Source: Hyphomicrobium sp. (lineage in GTDB: Bacteria; Pseudomonadota; Alphaproteobacteria; Rhizobiales; Hyphomicrobiaceae). From it: DNA of 64,000 bases. Below are positions 56,982 to 64,000 of this stretch, piece by piece. The stretch's first letter is position 1. Every line of letters begins with the position of its first letter. The stretch covers positions 275,991 to 339,990 of the forward strand of contig JAIEMV010000001.1 in the NCBI GenBank assembly GCA_019751875.1. The letters are read 5' to 3'. The position numbers were made by a program, and so were the translations under genes. Under the pieces are notes generated by a model. It was not told where the DNA came from. It saw only the letters and a program-made list of their open reading frames with translations, and did not search any database.

Positions 56982-57434
56982 TTACGACAACGGCGGTTCG
57001 AGGCCAGCAGGGGCGAGTACGAAACCATCGAAGGTAAAGCCGGGCGCGACGGTGCAGCCTACGAGCGTCCAGGGGCCGAGACTGCGGGCCTGCTGCCACC
57101 AGCCCATCGAGACCACGGCCTGGGGCAGAATGCCGGACGCATGATCAAACCCAAGTGTGATGCGCTCGGCCGGCTGGCCTGGAGCGGCAAGCCCCAGTTC
57201 CAAGGGCGACCCGGCGTACCAATGCCATATCTCGACGGCATCGACCTTGTGCCAGCGGGACACCTGCCCCTCGAGCAGCATGAAGTAGATGGCCGTGGAG
57301 CGGGCACGTCCATCGGCGTCGGTTGAGGGATCGCGGAACGTTTCGCGGTAGAAACCGCCTTCGGGATGGGGCTCGAGGCCCAGCGTATCGATAAGCTCTT
57401 GCGCTTCGGTCGGCACGATAACCGGCGTTATCAT
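56982..57434 (-). CDS. Cupin protein, DUF985 family
   Basis: A 150-aa cupin. LGLEPHPEGGFYRETF near residue 18, RWHKVDAVEIWHWYAGSPL with the metal-binding His and Glu of motif 1, and VAPGFTFDGFVLAP at the C-terminus are characteristic of DUF985. The function is unknown. Its ATG overlaps the gloB stop by 4 nt, so it is translated from the gloB transcript. Confidence 0.93.
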   Translation of the reverse strand: MITPVIVPTEAQELIDTLGLEPHPEGGFYRETFRDPSTDADGRARSTAIYFMLLEGQVSRWHKVDAVEIWHWYAGSPLELGLAAPGQPAERITLGFDHASGILPQAVVSMGWWQQARSLGPWTLVGCTVAPGFTFDGFVLAPAGLEPPLS

Positions 57435-58198
57435 GCCTTATTCTTTCGTTCGCGCAGTTCGCCGAAGACGCGCCAGTCCGCCACTGCGCCCAGGCCAAGC
57501 CGGCGGCGCGTGCCAATATTGTGCGGGCGAAGGAATACGTTGGTCTGCAGTTCTTCGTCCAAGCGCGAGGGCACGGTGAGACGGCCCTGCGCAAGGCTCT
57601 GCTCGGCCTCTTCCAGACGGTGGCGAAGCAGTGCGTTTTCCGGCTCGATGGACAGGCCAAATCGTGCATTCGAGACCGTGTATTCGTGACCACAATAGAT
57701 ACGCGTGTCTCCCGGAAGAGATGCGATGCGGGACAATGAATGCCACATCATCTCGTGATTGCCTTCCAGCACGCGTCCGCAGCCCATGACGAAGAGCGTG
57801 TCGCCGACGAAAGCCGCGCGGTCGTTGGGCAAGAAATAGGTGATGTGTCCCATCGTGTGGCCGGGCGTGCCGATGACGTCGACGGGGTGCCCACCGAGAG
57901 TGAAGCTGTCGCCATCATCGACCTCGACGTCGATGCCAGGGATGCGTGCAGCTTCGGCGCGCGGGCCGATGATCCGGCAGCCGGTCTTCTGCTTCAGCTC
58001 CAGGTTCCCTGCTGTGTGATCGCCATGATGGTGGGTGACGAGAATATGGCTGAGGGACCACCCCTTTTCATCGAGCGCGGCAGTTATCGATGCCGCATCC
58101 GGCGCGTCGATCGAGGCCGTGGTGCCATCCTCGGCATGCACGAGCACCCCGATATTGTCCTTGCGGCAGAGAAATACGTGAATGTCGAGTGCGGCCAT
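57431..58198 (-). CDS. gloB: Hydroxyacylglutathione hydrolase (glyoxalase II)
   Basis: Hydrolyses S-D-lactoylglutathione to D-lactate and glutathione. The 255-aa metallo-beta-lactamase fold has the dinuclear metal motif THHHGDHTAGN, then GTPGHTMGHITYF, FVGDTLFVMGCGRVLEG and CGHEYTVSNARF. The C-terminal RRRLG-type end that binds glutathione is present. It forms a unit with the DUF985 cupin and diverges from a methyltransferase gene, a common arrangement in this group. Confidence 0.97.
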   Translation of the reverse strand: MAALDIHVFLCRKDNIGVLVHAEDGTTASIDAPDAASITAALDEKGWSLSHILVTHHHGDHTAGNLELKQKTGCRIIGPRAEAARIPGIDVEVDDGDSFTLGGHPVDVIGTPGHTMGHITYFLPNDRAAFVGDTLFVMGCGRVLEGNHEMMWHSLSRIASLPGDTRIYCGHEYTVSNARFGLSIEPENALLRHRLEEAEQSLAQGRLTVPSRLDEELQTNVFLRPHNIGTRRRLGLGAVADWRVFGELRERKNKA

Positions 58199-58383
58199 GC
58201 TGGGAGGTATGCCGAATTTGGATGCGGATCGAAGAGGTGCGGGTTCAGAGAGTAACTTTGGAAAACCCTAAGTCAATGTGGGTGTCTGGGGGTCAAACAC
58301 CCGAGCAGAATACCTAGCTATAACCAGCTATAGTCGGAGCGCAGGCCGGACCGGTAAGGTCCGAAGCCTGAACCTTGGTGGCC

Positions 58384-59127
58384 ATGGAACTGGACGTCGT
58401 CGATCTTCGGGATTTCTACCAAACGCCGCTGGGCCTCACGGTGCGGCGGATCGTGGGCGGACATGTGCGCGCGCGGTGGCGGGGAATGCACGGCGGCATG
58501 GTGGTGGGGCTCGGATATGGCGTGCCGTACCTGGGGCCATTTCGGAACGATGCGACGCGGGTAGCGGCGCTGATGCCGGAGACGCAAGGGGCGCTCGTCT
58601 GGCCTGCGGCCGGGCCATTGCTGAGCGTCCTGGTCGAAGACCGGCATCTCCCGCTTCCGGATAACTCTGTCGATCGACTGCTGCTGGTGCATAGCCTTGA
58701 AGCGACCGATCGGCCGGCGACGCTCCTCAGGGAAGTTTGGCGGGTTCTGGTGCCGGAGGGTCGGCTTCTGATCGTGGCGCCCAACCGGCGAAGTGTGTGG
58801 GCGCGCATCGATGCAACGCCCTTTGGTCACGGGCGGCCGTATAGCCGGTCGCAGCTCGAGCGGCTGCTCGTCGATAGCCTGTTTACGCCCGTCTCGTGGG
58901 GAACGGCGCTGCACATGCCGCCACTGGACCGGCGCTTGGTTCTGAAATCGGCGCCCGCGTGGGAACGCATCGGCCAGAAGTTATGGCCAGGCTTCGGTGG
59001 CGTTCTGCTGGTCGAGGCGCGCAAAGAGGTGATGGCGCCTATCGGTGGCAAACGGGCGGCGGTCAGGGCGCTGCGCGAACTCGTTACGGTGCGTCGGGAG
59101 CCCATCAAGACGAGAGAATTGCGCTGA
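58384..59127 (+). CDS. Class I SAM-dependent methyltransferase domain protein
   Basis: A 247-aa protein from ATG 58384. The fold is recognisable from the middle: GHVRARWRGMHGGMVVGLGYGVPYL (motif I region, poorly conserved), VEDRHLPLPDNSVDRLLLVHSLEATD (motif IV) and LREVWRVLVPEGRLLIVAPNRRSVWA (post-II). It is the methyltransferase-11 type commonly divergent from gloB in Rhizobiales-like genomes. The substrate is unknown; the weak glycine motif leaves activity uncertain. Confidence 0.88.
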   Translation: MELDVVDLRDFYQTPLGLTVRRIVGGHVRARWRGMHGGMVVGLGYGVPYLGPFRNDATRVAALMPETQGALVWPAAGPLLSVLVEDRHLPLPDNSVDRLLLVHSLEATDRPATLLREVWRVLVPEGRLLIVAPNRRSVWARIDATPFGHGRPYSRSQLERLLVDSLFTPVSWGTALHMPPLDRRLVLKSAPAWERIGQKLWPGFGGVLLVEARKEVMAPIGGKRAAVRALRELVTVRREPIKTRELR

Positions 59128-59793
59128 TCAGGATTTCTCGCGCGGGGAAAGAAGGAACACGGCCTTTTCGCCGAGCAGGTTCTGGAGCGAGAGTGAGTTC
59201 TTGATCGCGAGCCGCTGACCGCGACTGTTGAAGGCAACGGCGTCCTGCACTTCGGCATTCAACAGTGCGACGAGATCGGAAAAATCCTTGATCGTGCAGA
59301 GGTGCGAATCCTGGCTGTCGAACCAGGTCTCAGGAAGGTTCGGCGTGCGCGGCATGCGTCCGGTGAAAAGGAGAGCGGCTCGGATCTTCCAATGGCCGAA
59401 ATTGGGGAACGAGACAATGGCGCGGTGGCCGATGCGGAGCAGATTTTCAAGTACGACTTTCGGTTGGCGGGTGGCCTGGATCGTGAGCGAAAGGATGGCG
59501 TAGTCGAAGGCTTTGTCGGGATAGCCCGACAGATCCTGGTCGGCGTCTCCTTGAATGACCGAGAGACCGCGGGCGACGCAGGCGTTAACGTTGTCGCGAG
59601 AGATTTCGACACCGCGGCCATCGACGTCCTTCTGCGAAATCAACAGTTCCAGCAGGGCGCCGTCGCCGCAGCCGACATCGAGCACGCGCGAGCTTGGCGC
59701 GACCATTTCCGCGATGAGCAGATGGTCGGCGCGGACCGGGCGTTGCGTGCGTTGATCGGTTGCGACCAGCGGGGCGCGCGTTTCCTCGTTCAT
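59128..59793 (-). CDS. metW: MetW, methionine biosynthesis methyltransferase-like protein
   Basis: In some proteobacteria MetW works with MetX in homoserine acetylation. The 221-aa protein has the SAM-fold motif VLDVGCGDGALLELL near residue 37 and the MetW-specific YAILSLTIQATRQP, VSFPNFGHWKIR and LPETWFDSQDSHLCTIKDF. The ATG overlaps the metX stop by one base, so the two are translationally coupled under the same SAM-II riboswitch. Confidence 0.96.
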   Translation of the reverse strand: MNEETRAPLVATDQRTQRPVRADHLLIAEMVAPSSRVLDVGCGDGALLELLISQKDVDGRGVEISRDNVNACVARGLSVIQGDADQDLSGYPDKAFDYAILSLTIQATRQPKVVLENLLRIGHRAIVSFPNFGHWKIRAALLFTGRMPRTPNLPETWFDSQDSHLCTIKDFSDLVALLNAEVQDAVAFNSRGQRLAIKNSLSLQNLLGEKAVFLLSPREKS

Positions 59794-60992
59794 CAGGCAA
59801 TGCCACGTTTCTTGGCGGCGGCATTAAGGAAGCCGCGCACCGTGTCGAAGAAAATGGCTTCATCGAGCAGGAAGGCGTCGTGGCCTTTGTCGCTTTCGAT
59901 CTCGACGAAGGAGACGTTGGCGGCGACGCCGTTCAAGGCTTTCACAATCTCTTTATTGTCGCGCGTGGGGTAGAGCCAATCGCTTGTGAAGGAGACGACG
60001 CAGAACTGCGTCTTGGTGCCGGTGAAGGCGTTGGCGAGTTTGCCATACTCTGCTTCGAGGTCGAAGTAGTCCATGGCGCGGGTGATATAGAGATAGCTGT
60101 TGGCATCGAAGCGGTCGACGAAGGTCGAGCCTTGGTGGCGCAGGTAGCTTTCAATCTTGAAATCGGCATCGAAGGAAAACGAGTGGGCGTCGCGGTTCTG
60201 CAAACCGCGACCGAATTTGTCCTGTAGTGCTTTCTCCGACAGATAGGTGATATGCGCGGCCATGCGAGCGACGGCGAGGCCACGAGAGGGGCGGGCCTCC
60301 GTCCCGTAGTAAGCGCCGCCCTGCCAATCAGGATCGGCCATGACGGCTTGGCGCCCCACCTCGTGGAAGGCAATATTCTGTGCGGTGTGCCAGGGCGCGG
60401 TGGCGATCGGCATGGCGGTAAACACTCGGTCTTTGTAGCGCGCGCACCATTGCAGCACCTGCATGCCGCCCATGGAGCCCCCGATCACGGAGAACAGTTG
60501 CTCGATGCCGAGATGGTCGAGGAGCCGGGCCTGCGCGTTGACCATGTCGCCGACAGTGATGACCGGGAACTCGACACCGTAGGGCCTGCCGGTGGCGGGG
60601 TTCAGTGATGCCGGGCCGGTGGAGCCCATGCAGCCGCCGAGAATGTTGGCGCAGATGACGTAGAACCTGTTGGTGTCGACCGGTTTGCCGGGCCCGACGA
60701 GGGTTTCCCACCAGCCACCTTTGCCGGTGACGGGGTGTTTGCTCGCCACGTGCTGATCGCCGGTCAACGCATGGCAGATTAAGATTGCATTCGATTTGCA
60801 GGCGTTCAGTTCGCCGTAGGTTTTGTAGGCAATCGTGAGCGGGGCGATGTCGCGGCCGCTATCCAGACGGAGGGGTTCACTGGCCGGGAAGCGGATGACG
60901 AGGCTGTCGGGCTCGCTGACCTGACGCAGCGCGGCATCCGCCGCTGTCGCGTGGCGGAGTGATGGATCGATACTGGTTCCGGAGGCGGCCAT
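59793..60992 (-). CDS. metX: Homoserine O-acetyltransferase
   Basis: Acetyl-CoA-dependent acylation of homoserine, opening the route to methionine. It is 399 aa from ATG 60992. The alpha/beta-hydrolase triad is visible: Ser in [13 protein letters not shown], Asp in SFTSDWLYP and His in [27 protein letters not shown] and [14 protein letters not shown] are typical of MetX. Transcription starts over a SAM-II riboswitch, so expression should fall when SAM is plentiful. It leads the metX-metW operon. Confidence 0.97.
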   Translation of the reverse strand: MAASGTSIDPSLRHATAADAALRQVSEPDSLVIRFPASEPLRLDSGRDIAPLTIAYKTYGELNACKSNAILICHALTGDQHVASKHPVTGKGGWWETLVGPGKPVDTNRFYVICANILGGCMGSTGPASLNPATGRPYGVEFPVITVGDMVNAQARLLDHLGIEQLFSVIGGSMGGMQVLQWCARYKDRVFTAMPIATAPWHTAQNIAFHEVGRQAVMADPDWQGGAYYGTEARPSRGLAVARMAAHITYLSEKALQDKFGRGLQNRDAHSFSFDADFKIESYLRHQGSTFVDRFDANSYLYITRAMDYFDLEAEYGKLANAFTGTKTQFCVVSFTSDWLYPTRDNKEIVKALNGVAANVSFVEIESDKGHDAFLLDEAIFFDTVRGFLNAAAKKRGIA

Positions 60993-61103
60993 GTGCGCGC
61001 GTCTTTCAACTCCCGGCCGCCCGTGACGAGCGCCCAAAAACGAAAATCCCGGCCAGATCGCCCCTGCCTACTGGCCGGGCCCATCCGTTACCGGGAGCGC
61101 GCG

Positions 61104-61158
61104 GCCCTTTAGCGAGTTGTTTAACGTGGCTGCAAGCCGGCCGGCCAAATCACCACGA
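61104..61158 (-). ncRNA. SAM-II riboswitch (metA motif) in the metX leader
   Basis: Read on the minus strand from 61158, the conserved parts of the SAM-II aptamer appear in order: CGTGGTGATTTG, a CCGGCCGG stem with CTTGCAGCCACG, TTAAACAA and CGCTAAAGG. The GCCACG segment pairs with the initial CGTGG, and the final purine-rich tail forms the pseudoknot in known examples. It lies 112 nt before the metX ATG. The gap 60993-61338 holds this element, its promoter and nothing else I can recognise. Confidence 0.93.
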
Positions 61159-61169
61159 CGTCTGGAGGT

Positions 61170-61198
61170 TAGATACTCAATGGCTACGTCCGGCGCAA
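61170..61198 (-). promoter_or_regulatory. Probable promoter of metX-metW
   Basis: On the minus strand TTGCGC (61198-61193) and TATCTA (61175-61170) are exactly 17 nt apart. Transcription would begin about 6-10 nt upstream of the SAM-II aptamer, as expected for a riboswitch promoter. Confidence 0.6.
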
Positions 61199-61338
61199 GG
61201 GCGGAGGCCGGCAGTCGGCATGGGGATTGAAACCAAGCCTCCCGGACGATTTCGCGTCTTTTCGGCGCTGGCCCCGTCGTATACCAAGCTGCCACAGCGC
61301 GCTGCCGCGCTCCCATGAGAAAGACTGTGACCTTCGCA

Positions 61339-62442
61339 ATGTCGAACATCGCTCCCACTCCCCGTCCCGGCGTGCTCGCCATCGAGGCCTATGTGCCCGG
61401 CGAGAGCAAGGTTCCGGGCGGGGTTAAGCCGATCAAGCTCTCATCCAACGAAACGCCGCTTGGGCCGAGCCCGGCGGCGATTGCGGCCTACAAGGCGGCG
61501 GGCTTGAATATGGAGCGGTATCCGGACGGGCAGGCGACGGTGCTGCGGCAGGCGATCGGCAAGCGGTATGGCCTGGATCCGGCGCGGATCGTGTGCGGCG
61601 CCGGTTCGGATGAACTGCTCACGATGCTCGCTCACGCGTATCTGGGGCCGGGCGACGAAGCGATCTACACGCAGCACGGATTTCTCGTTTACCGAATTGC
61701 GATTCTGGCCTGCGGAGCGACGCCCGTGGTGGCGCAGGAGTCGAACTTGACGGCAGACGTCGATCAGATTCTCGCGAAAGTGACAGCGAAGACCCGGATG
61801 GTGTTTCTCGCCAATCCGAATAACCCGACCGGAACCTACATTCCGATCGGTGAGGTGCGGCGGCTCCGGGCGAGGTTACCCGGCAACGTGGTGCTCGTGC
61901 TCGACGGGGCCTATGCCGAGTACGTGCGTCGCAACGACTACGAAGCTGGGATCGAGCTTGTCGCGACGACGAACAACACCGTGATGACGCGGACATTCTC
62001 GAAGATCTTCGGGCTCGCGGCACTGCGCATCGGCTGGGCGTATTGTCCTGCGGAGATCGCGGATGCCCTCAATCGCATTCGCGGTCCGTTCAACATGTCG
62101 ACGCCATCGATCATGGCGGGGGCGGCGGCGATGGAGGATGGCGCCCATACGGATGCGGCCGTGGCGCATAACGACGAATGGCTCGAATGGGTGGTCGCCG
62201 AGGTTGAAAAGCTTGGGTTGCGGGTGACGCCGAGTGTAGCAAATTTTGTGCTCATTCATTTTCCACAGGATGCCGGGAAAGGCGCTGCGGCGTGCGACGA
62301 GTTCTTGAAGTCGCGCGGGATCATCTTGCGGCGCGTCGTGAGCTATGGTCTGCCCGACTGTCTGCGGCTGACGATCGGCACAGCGGATGAGAATCGTGCC
62401 GTGGTCGCAGCGCTGGCAACGTTCTTGGGGAAGACCGCGTGA
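61339..62442 (+). CDS. hisC: Histidinol-phosphate aminotransferase
   Basis: PLP enzyme that makes histidinol phosphate, and in many alphaproteobacteria also transaminates aromatic precursors. It is 367 aa from ATG 61339; an ATG at 61315 would add eight residues. [42 protein letters not shown] and the PLP lysine Lys222 in [16 protein letters not shown] are all present. Its stop overlaps tyrC by one base. The pairing with tyrC suggests a share in tyrosine synthesis. Confidence 0.96.
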   Translation: MSNIAPTPRPGVLAIEAYVPGESKVPGGVKPIKLSSNETPLGPSPAAIAAYKAAGLNMERYPDGQATVLRQAIGKRYGLDPARIVCGAGSDELLTMLAHAYLGPGDEAIYTQHGFLVYRIAILACGATPVVAQESNLTADVDQILAKVTAKTRMVFLANPNNPTGTYIPIGEVRRLRARLPGNVVLVLDGAYAEYVRRNDYEAGIELVATTNNTVMTRTFSKIFGLAALRIGWAYCPAEIADALNRIRGPFNMSTPSIMAGAAAMEDGAHTDAAVAHNDEWLEWVVAEVEKLGLRVTPSVANFVLIHFPQDAGKGAAACDEFLKSRGIILRRVVSYGLPDCLRLTIGTADENRAVVAALATFLGKTA

Positions 62443-63401
62443 TGACGGGCGGATCCTCTCCCATGTTTGAGCGGGTGGCGCTGATCGGCATTGGTCTTAT
62501 CGGATCGTCGATCAGCCATGCATGCCGGCGCGCAGGGCTAGCGACAACGATTGTCGGTTCGGCCCGGACGCCGCAGACGGTCGAGACGGCGCTGAAGCTC
62601 GGCATCATCGATCACGGTTACGCAAGCGCACGCGAGGCGGCTGAGGGCGCCGATCTTGTGATTTTGTGTGTGCCGGTGGGCTTGTGCGGGCCGATCGCGA
62701 AGGAAATCGGGCCGGTGTTGCAGCCGGGTGCGATTCTGACGGACGTCGGCTCGGTCAAGGGCTCGATCGTGCGAGATGTGGCGCCGCATGTGCCGGCCGG
62801 CGTGCACTTCGTGGCGGGGCATCCGATCGCGGGTACAGAACAGTCGGGGCCGGAATCAGGCTTTGCGGAATTGTTCGATGGGCGCTGGTGCATCCTGACA
62901 CCGGAGGCGGGGACAGACGCGGCCGCGATTGAGAAGCTCAAGGTGTTCTGGCAGAGGCTCGGCTCGAATGTGGAGATCATGTCGCCGGATCATCACGATC
63001 TGGTGCTGGCGATCACCTCGCATCTGCCGCATCTGATCGCGTTCAACATCGTCAATACGGCGGCGCACTTGGAGCGCGTGACGGACAGCGAAGTCATCAA
63101 GTTTTCGGCGGGTGGGTTCCGCGACTTCACGCGTATTGCCGCGTCCGATCCGGTGATGTGGCGGGATGTTTTTTTGAACAACAAGGAAGCGGTTCTAGAA
63201 ATGCTCGGGCGATTCACCGAGGATCTGACGGCGTTACAGCGGGCCATCCGATTTGGTGATGGCGAGACGCTGCACACGCTGTTTTCCGATGCGCGGTCAA
63301 TCCGGCGTGGGGTCATCCAGGCCGGGCAAGATACGCCGGCACCGAATTTCGGGCGCACGCCGGCCCCTCATGGCGGCAAGGGCGGAGCGGCGAAAGCGTG
63401 A
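62442..63401 (+). CDS. tyrC: Prephenate/arogenate dehydrogenase
   Basis: NAD(P)-dependent oxidative decarboxylation in tyrosine synthesis. It is 319 aa from ATG 62442 (TGATG overlap with hisC). The Rossmann motif VALIGIGLIGSSIS, DVGSVKGSIV, FVAGHPIAGTEQSGPESG with the catalytic His, and ITSHLPHLIAFNIV are diagnostic of the TyrA family. A 25-residue Gly/Pro/Ala-rich tail ends the protein. Prephenate or arogenate preference cannot be read off. Confidence 0.96.
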   Translation: MTGGSSPMFERVALIGIGLIGSSISHACRRAGLATTIVGSARTPQTVETALKLGIIDHGYASAREAAEGADLVILCVPVGLCGPIAKEIGPVLQPGAILTDVGSVKGSIVRDVAPHVPAGVHFVAGHPIAGTEQSGPESGFAELFDGRWCILTPEAGTDAAAIEKLKVFWQRLGSNVEIMSPDHHDLVLAITSHLPHLIAFNIVNTAAHLERVTDSEVIKFSAGGFRDFTRIAASDPVMWRDVFLNNKEAVLEMLGRFTEDLTALQRAIRFGDGETLHTLFSDARSIRRGVIQAGQDTPAPNFGRTPAPHGGKGGAAKA

Positions 63402-64000
63402 GCGGCGGACCGGGCCAGCAGACGCTCTGGGTTTTCGCTTACGGCTCGCTGATGTGGCAGCCGGGTTTTCCATTCGTCGAGGCGCGGCGGGCACGTCTCG
63501 AAGGCTACCATCGCTCTTTTTGCATTTATTCACTGCATTACCGGGGAACACAGCAGCGGCCTGGCCTGGTGCTCGGCTTGGCGCGGGGCGGCACGTGCGA
63601 GGGCATTGCATTTCGGGTGGCAGATGAGAATGCGCCGGCAGTGCGCGCGTATCTGCATGCGCGTGAGTTGATCTACGGCGTTTATCGGGAGGCGAGGCTG
63701 CCGGCGGATCTTGAAGGCGAGGGTGAACCGCAGCGCATCGATGTGCTGACGTACATCGCGGAAGCTGGGCATCCGAGCTTTGCGGGCACGGTTCCGATGG
63801 ATCGGGGAGCGGAGATCATTCGGGCCGCGCGGGGGAAGGCCGGCAGCAATCTCAGCTATTTCGTGGCGACGCTGCGGAAATTGCGGGAGCTTGGAATTCG
63901 ACAGCCGGATCTAGAGCGGCTGGCGGTGCGTGCAGGAGTCGGCGGGCCCTATGCGGGAGCCTCCGGACCCTTGGTACTCGAAGGCAGGTGTCGTGCATTT
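63398..64000 (+). CDS. ChaC-like glutathione-specific gamma-glutamylcyclotransferase, 3' end missing
   Basis: Breaks glutathione into 5-oxoproline and Cys-Gly in characterised ChaC proteins. The GTG start at 63398 overlaps the tyrC stop by 4 nt (GTGA), and the frame runs open to the right edge (201 codons seen). The N-terminal WVFAYGSLMWQPGFPF forms the substrate loop of the family; GLARGGTCEGIAFRV and SNLSYFVATLRKLRELGI are the other ChaC landmarks. It is the third gene of the hisC-tyrC-chaC run. Confidence 0.93.
   Translation, partial: MSGGPGQQTLWVFAYGSLMWQPGFPFVEARRARLEGYHRSFCIYSLHYRGTQQRPGLVLGLARGGTCEGIAFRVADENAPAVRAYLHARELIYGVYREARLPADLEGEGEPQRIDVLTYIAEAGHPSFAGTVPMDRGAEIIRAARGKAGSNLSYFVATLRKLRELGIRQPDLERLAVRAGVGGPYAGASGPLVLEGRCRAF

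Overview
The window is chromosomal DNA of an alphaproteobacterium, most likely of the order Hyphomicrobiales and plausibly Hyphomicrobium-like. The reasons are high G+C, divergent hslVU and hisB-DUF2628-hisH blocks, a SAM-II riboswitch before metX, a DUF2244/nth pair, a PHA cluster with phaR divergent from phaA-phaB, and pqqC. The genus is an inference. I see no prophage, insertion sequence, CRISPR array or integrase. Genes are dense on both strands, and most are housekeeping or biosynthetic.

Layout. 1-6.2 kb: hemC (cut by the left edge) diverges from tsaD-gpsA; then two small secreted proteins, a tRNA-Thr(CGT), an isolated pqqC and rlmN. 6.2-12.7 kb: two tandem paralogous membrane proteins, a Trp-rich protein behind a clear promoter/operator, a Pro/Lys-rich secreted protein, argG, a MipA-type outer-membrane protein and a TerC transporter. 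12.7-21 kb: comM, gshB, a Pal-like lipoprotein, yraN-rsmI, a small unknown protein, a DUF1287 protein, gluQ and a FeeM-like N-acyl amino acid synthase. 21-28.7 kb: an AT-richer membrane methyltransferase gene, leuC, lysR, an SMP-30-like propeller, tetR divergent from a homocysteine methyltransferase-like gene, and trxB. 28.7-34.9 kb: a hydrolase, two zincin-like proteins, leuD, a VOC protein, DUF2244/nth and hisF. 35-46.8 kb: an MFS transporter facing tetR-ynfA-proB-proA across two near-identical palindromes, a secreted lipase, a histidine kinase with an ethylene-receptor-like sensor, hslVU and hisB-DUF2628-hisH. 46.9-64 kb: ispA, a long mtgA, rpmF, a degenerate GGDEF/EAL protein, phaR/phaA-phaB, a NYN-LOTUS protein, a cupin-gloB pair, metX-metW under a SAM-II riboswitch, and hisC-tyrC-chaC (cut by the right edge).

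How the genes work together. Amino-acid synthesis dominates: arginine (argG), leucine (leuC and leuD, about 8 kb apart), proline (proB-proA), histidine (hisF, hisB-hisH and hisC in three places), methionine (metX-metW) and tyrosine (tyrC). Glutathione metabolism recurs (gshB, a glyoxalase-like VOC protein, gloB, a ChaC-type cyclotransferase). Carbon storage is represented by phaR/phaA/phaB. The most unusual item is the histidine kinase at 41118-42980. Its N-terminus keeps the residues of the ethylene-binding pocket of plant and cyanobacterial ETR1-type receptors, joined to PAS domains and an HWE-type kinase core. Other points worth attention are the FeeM-like synthase, the NYN-LOTUS protein, and several perfect or near-perfect palindromes at promoters.
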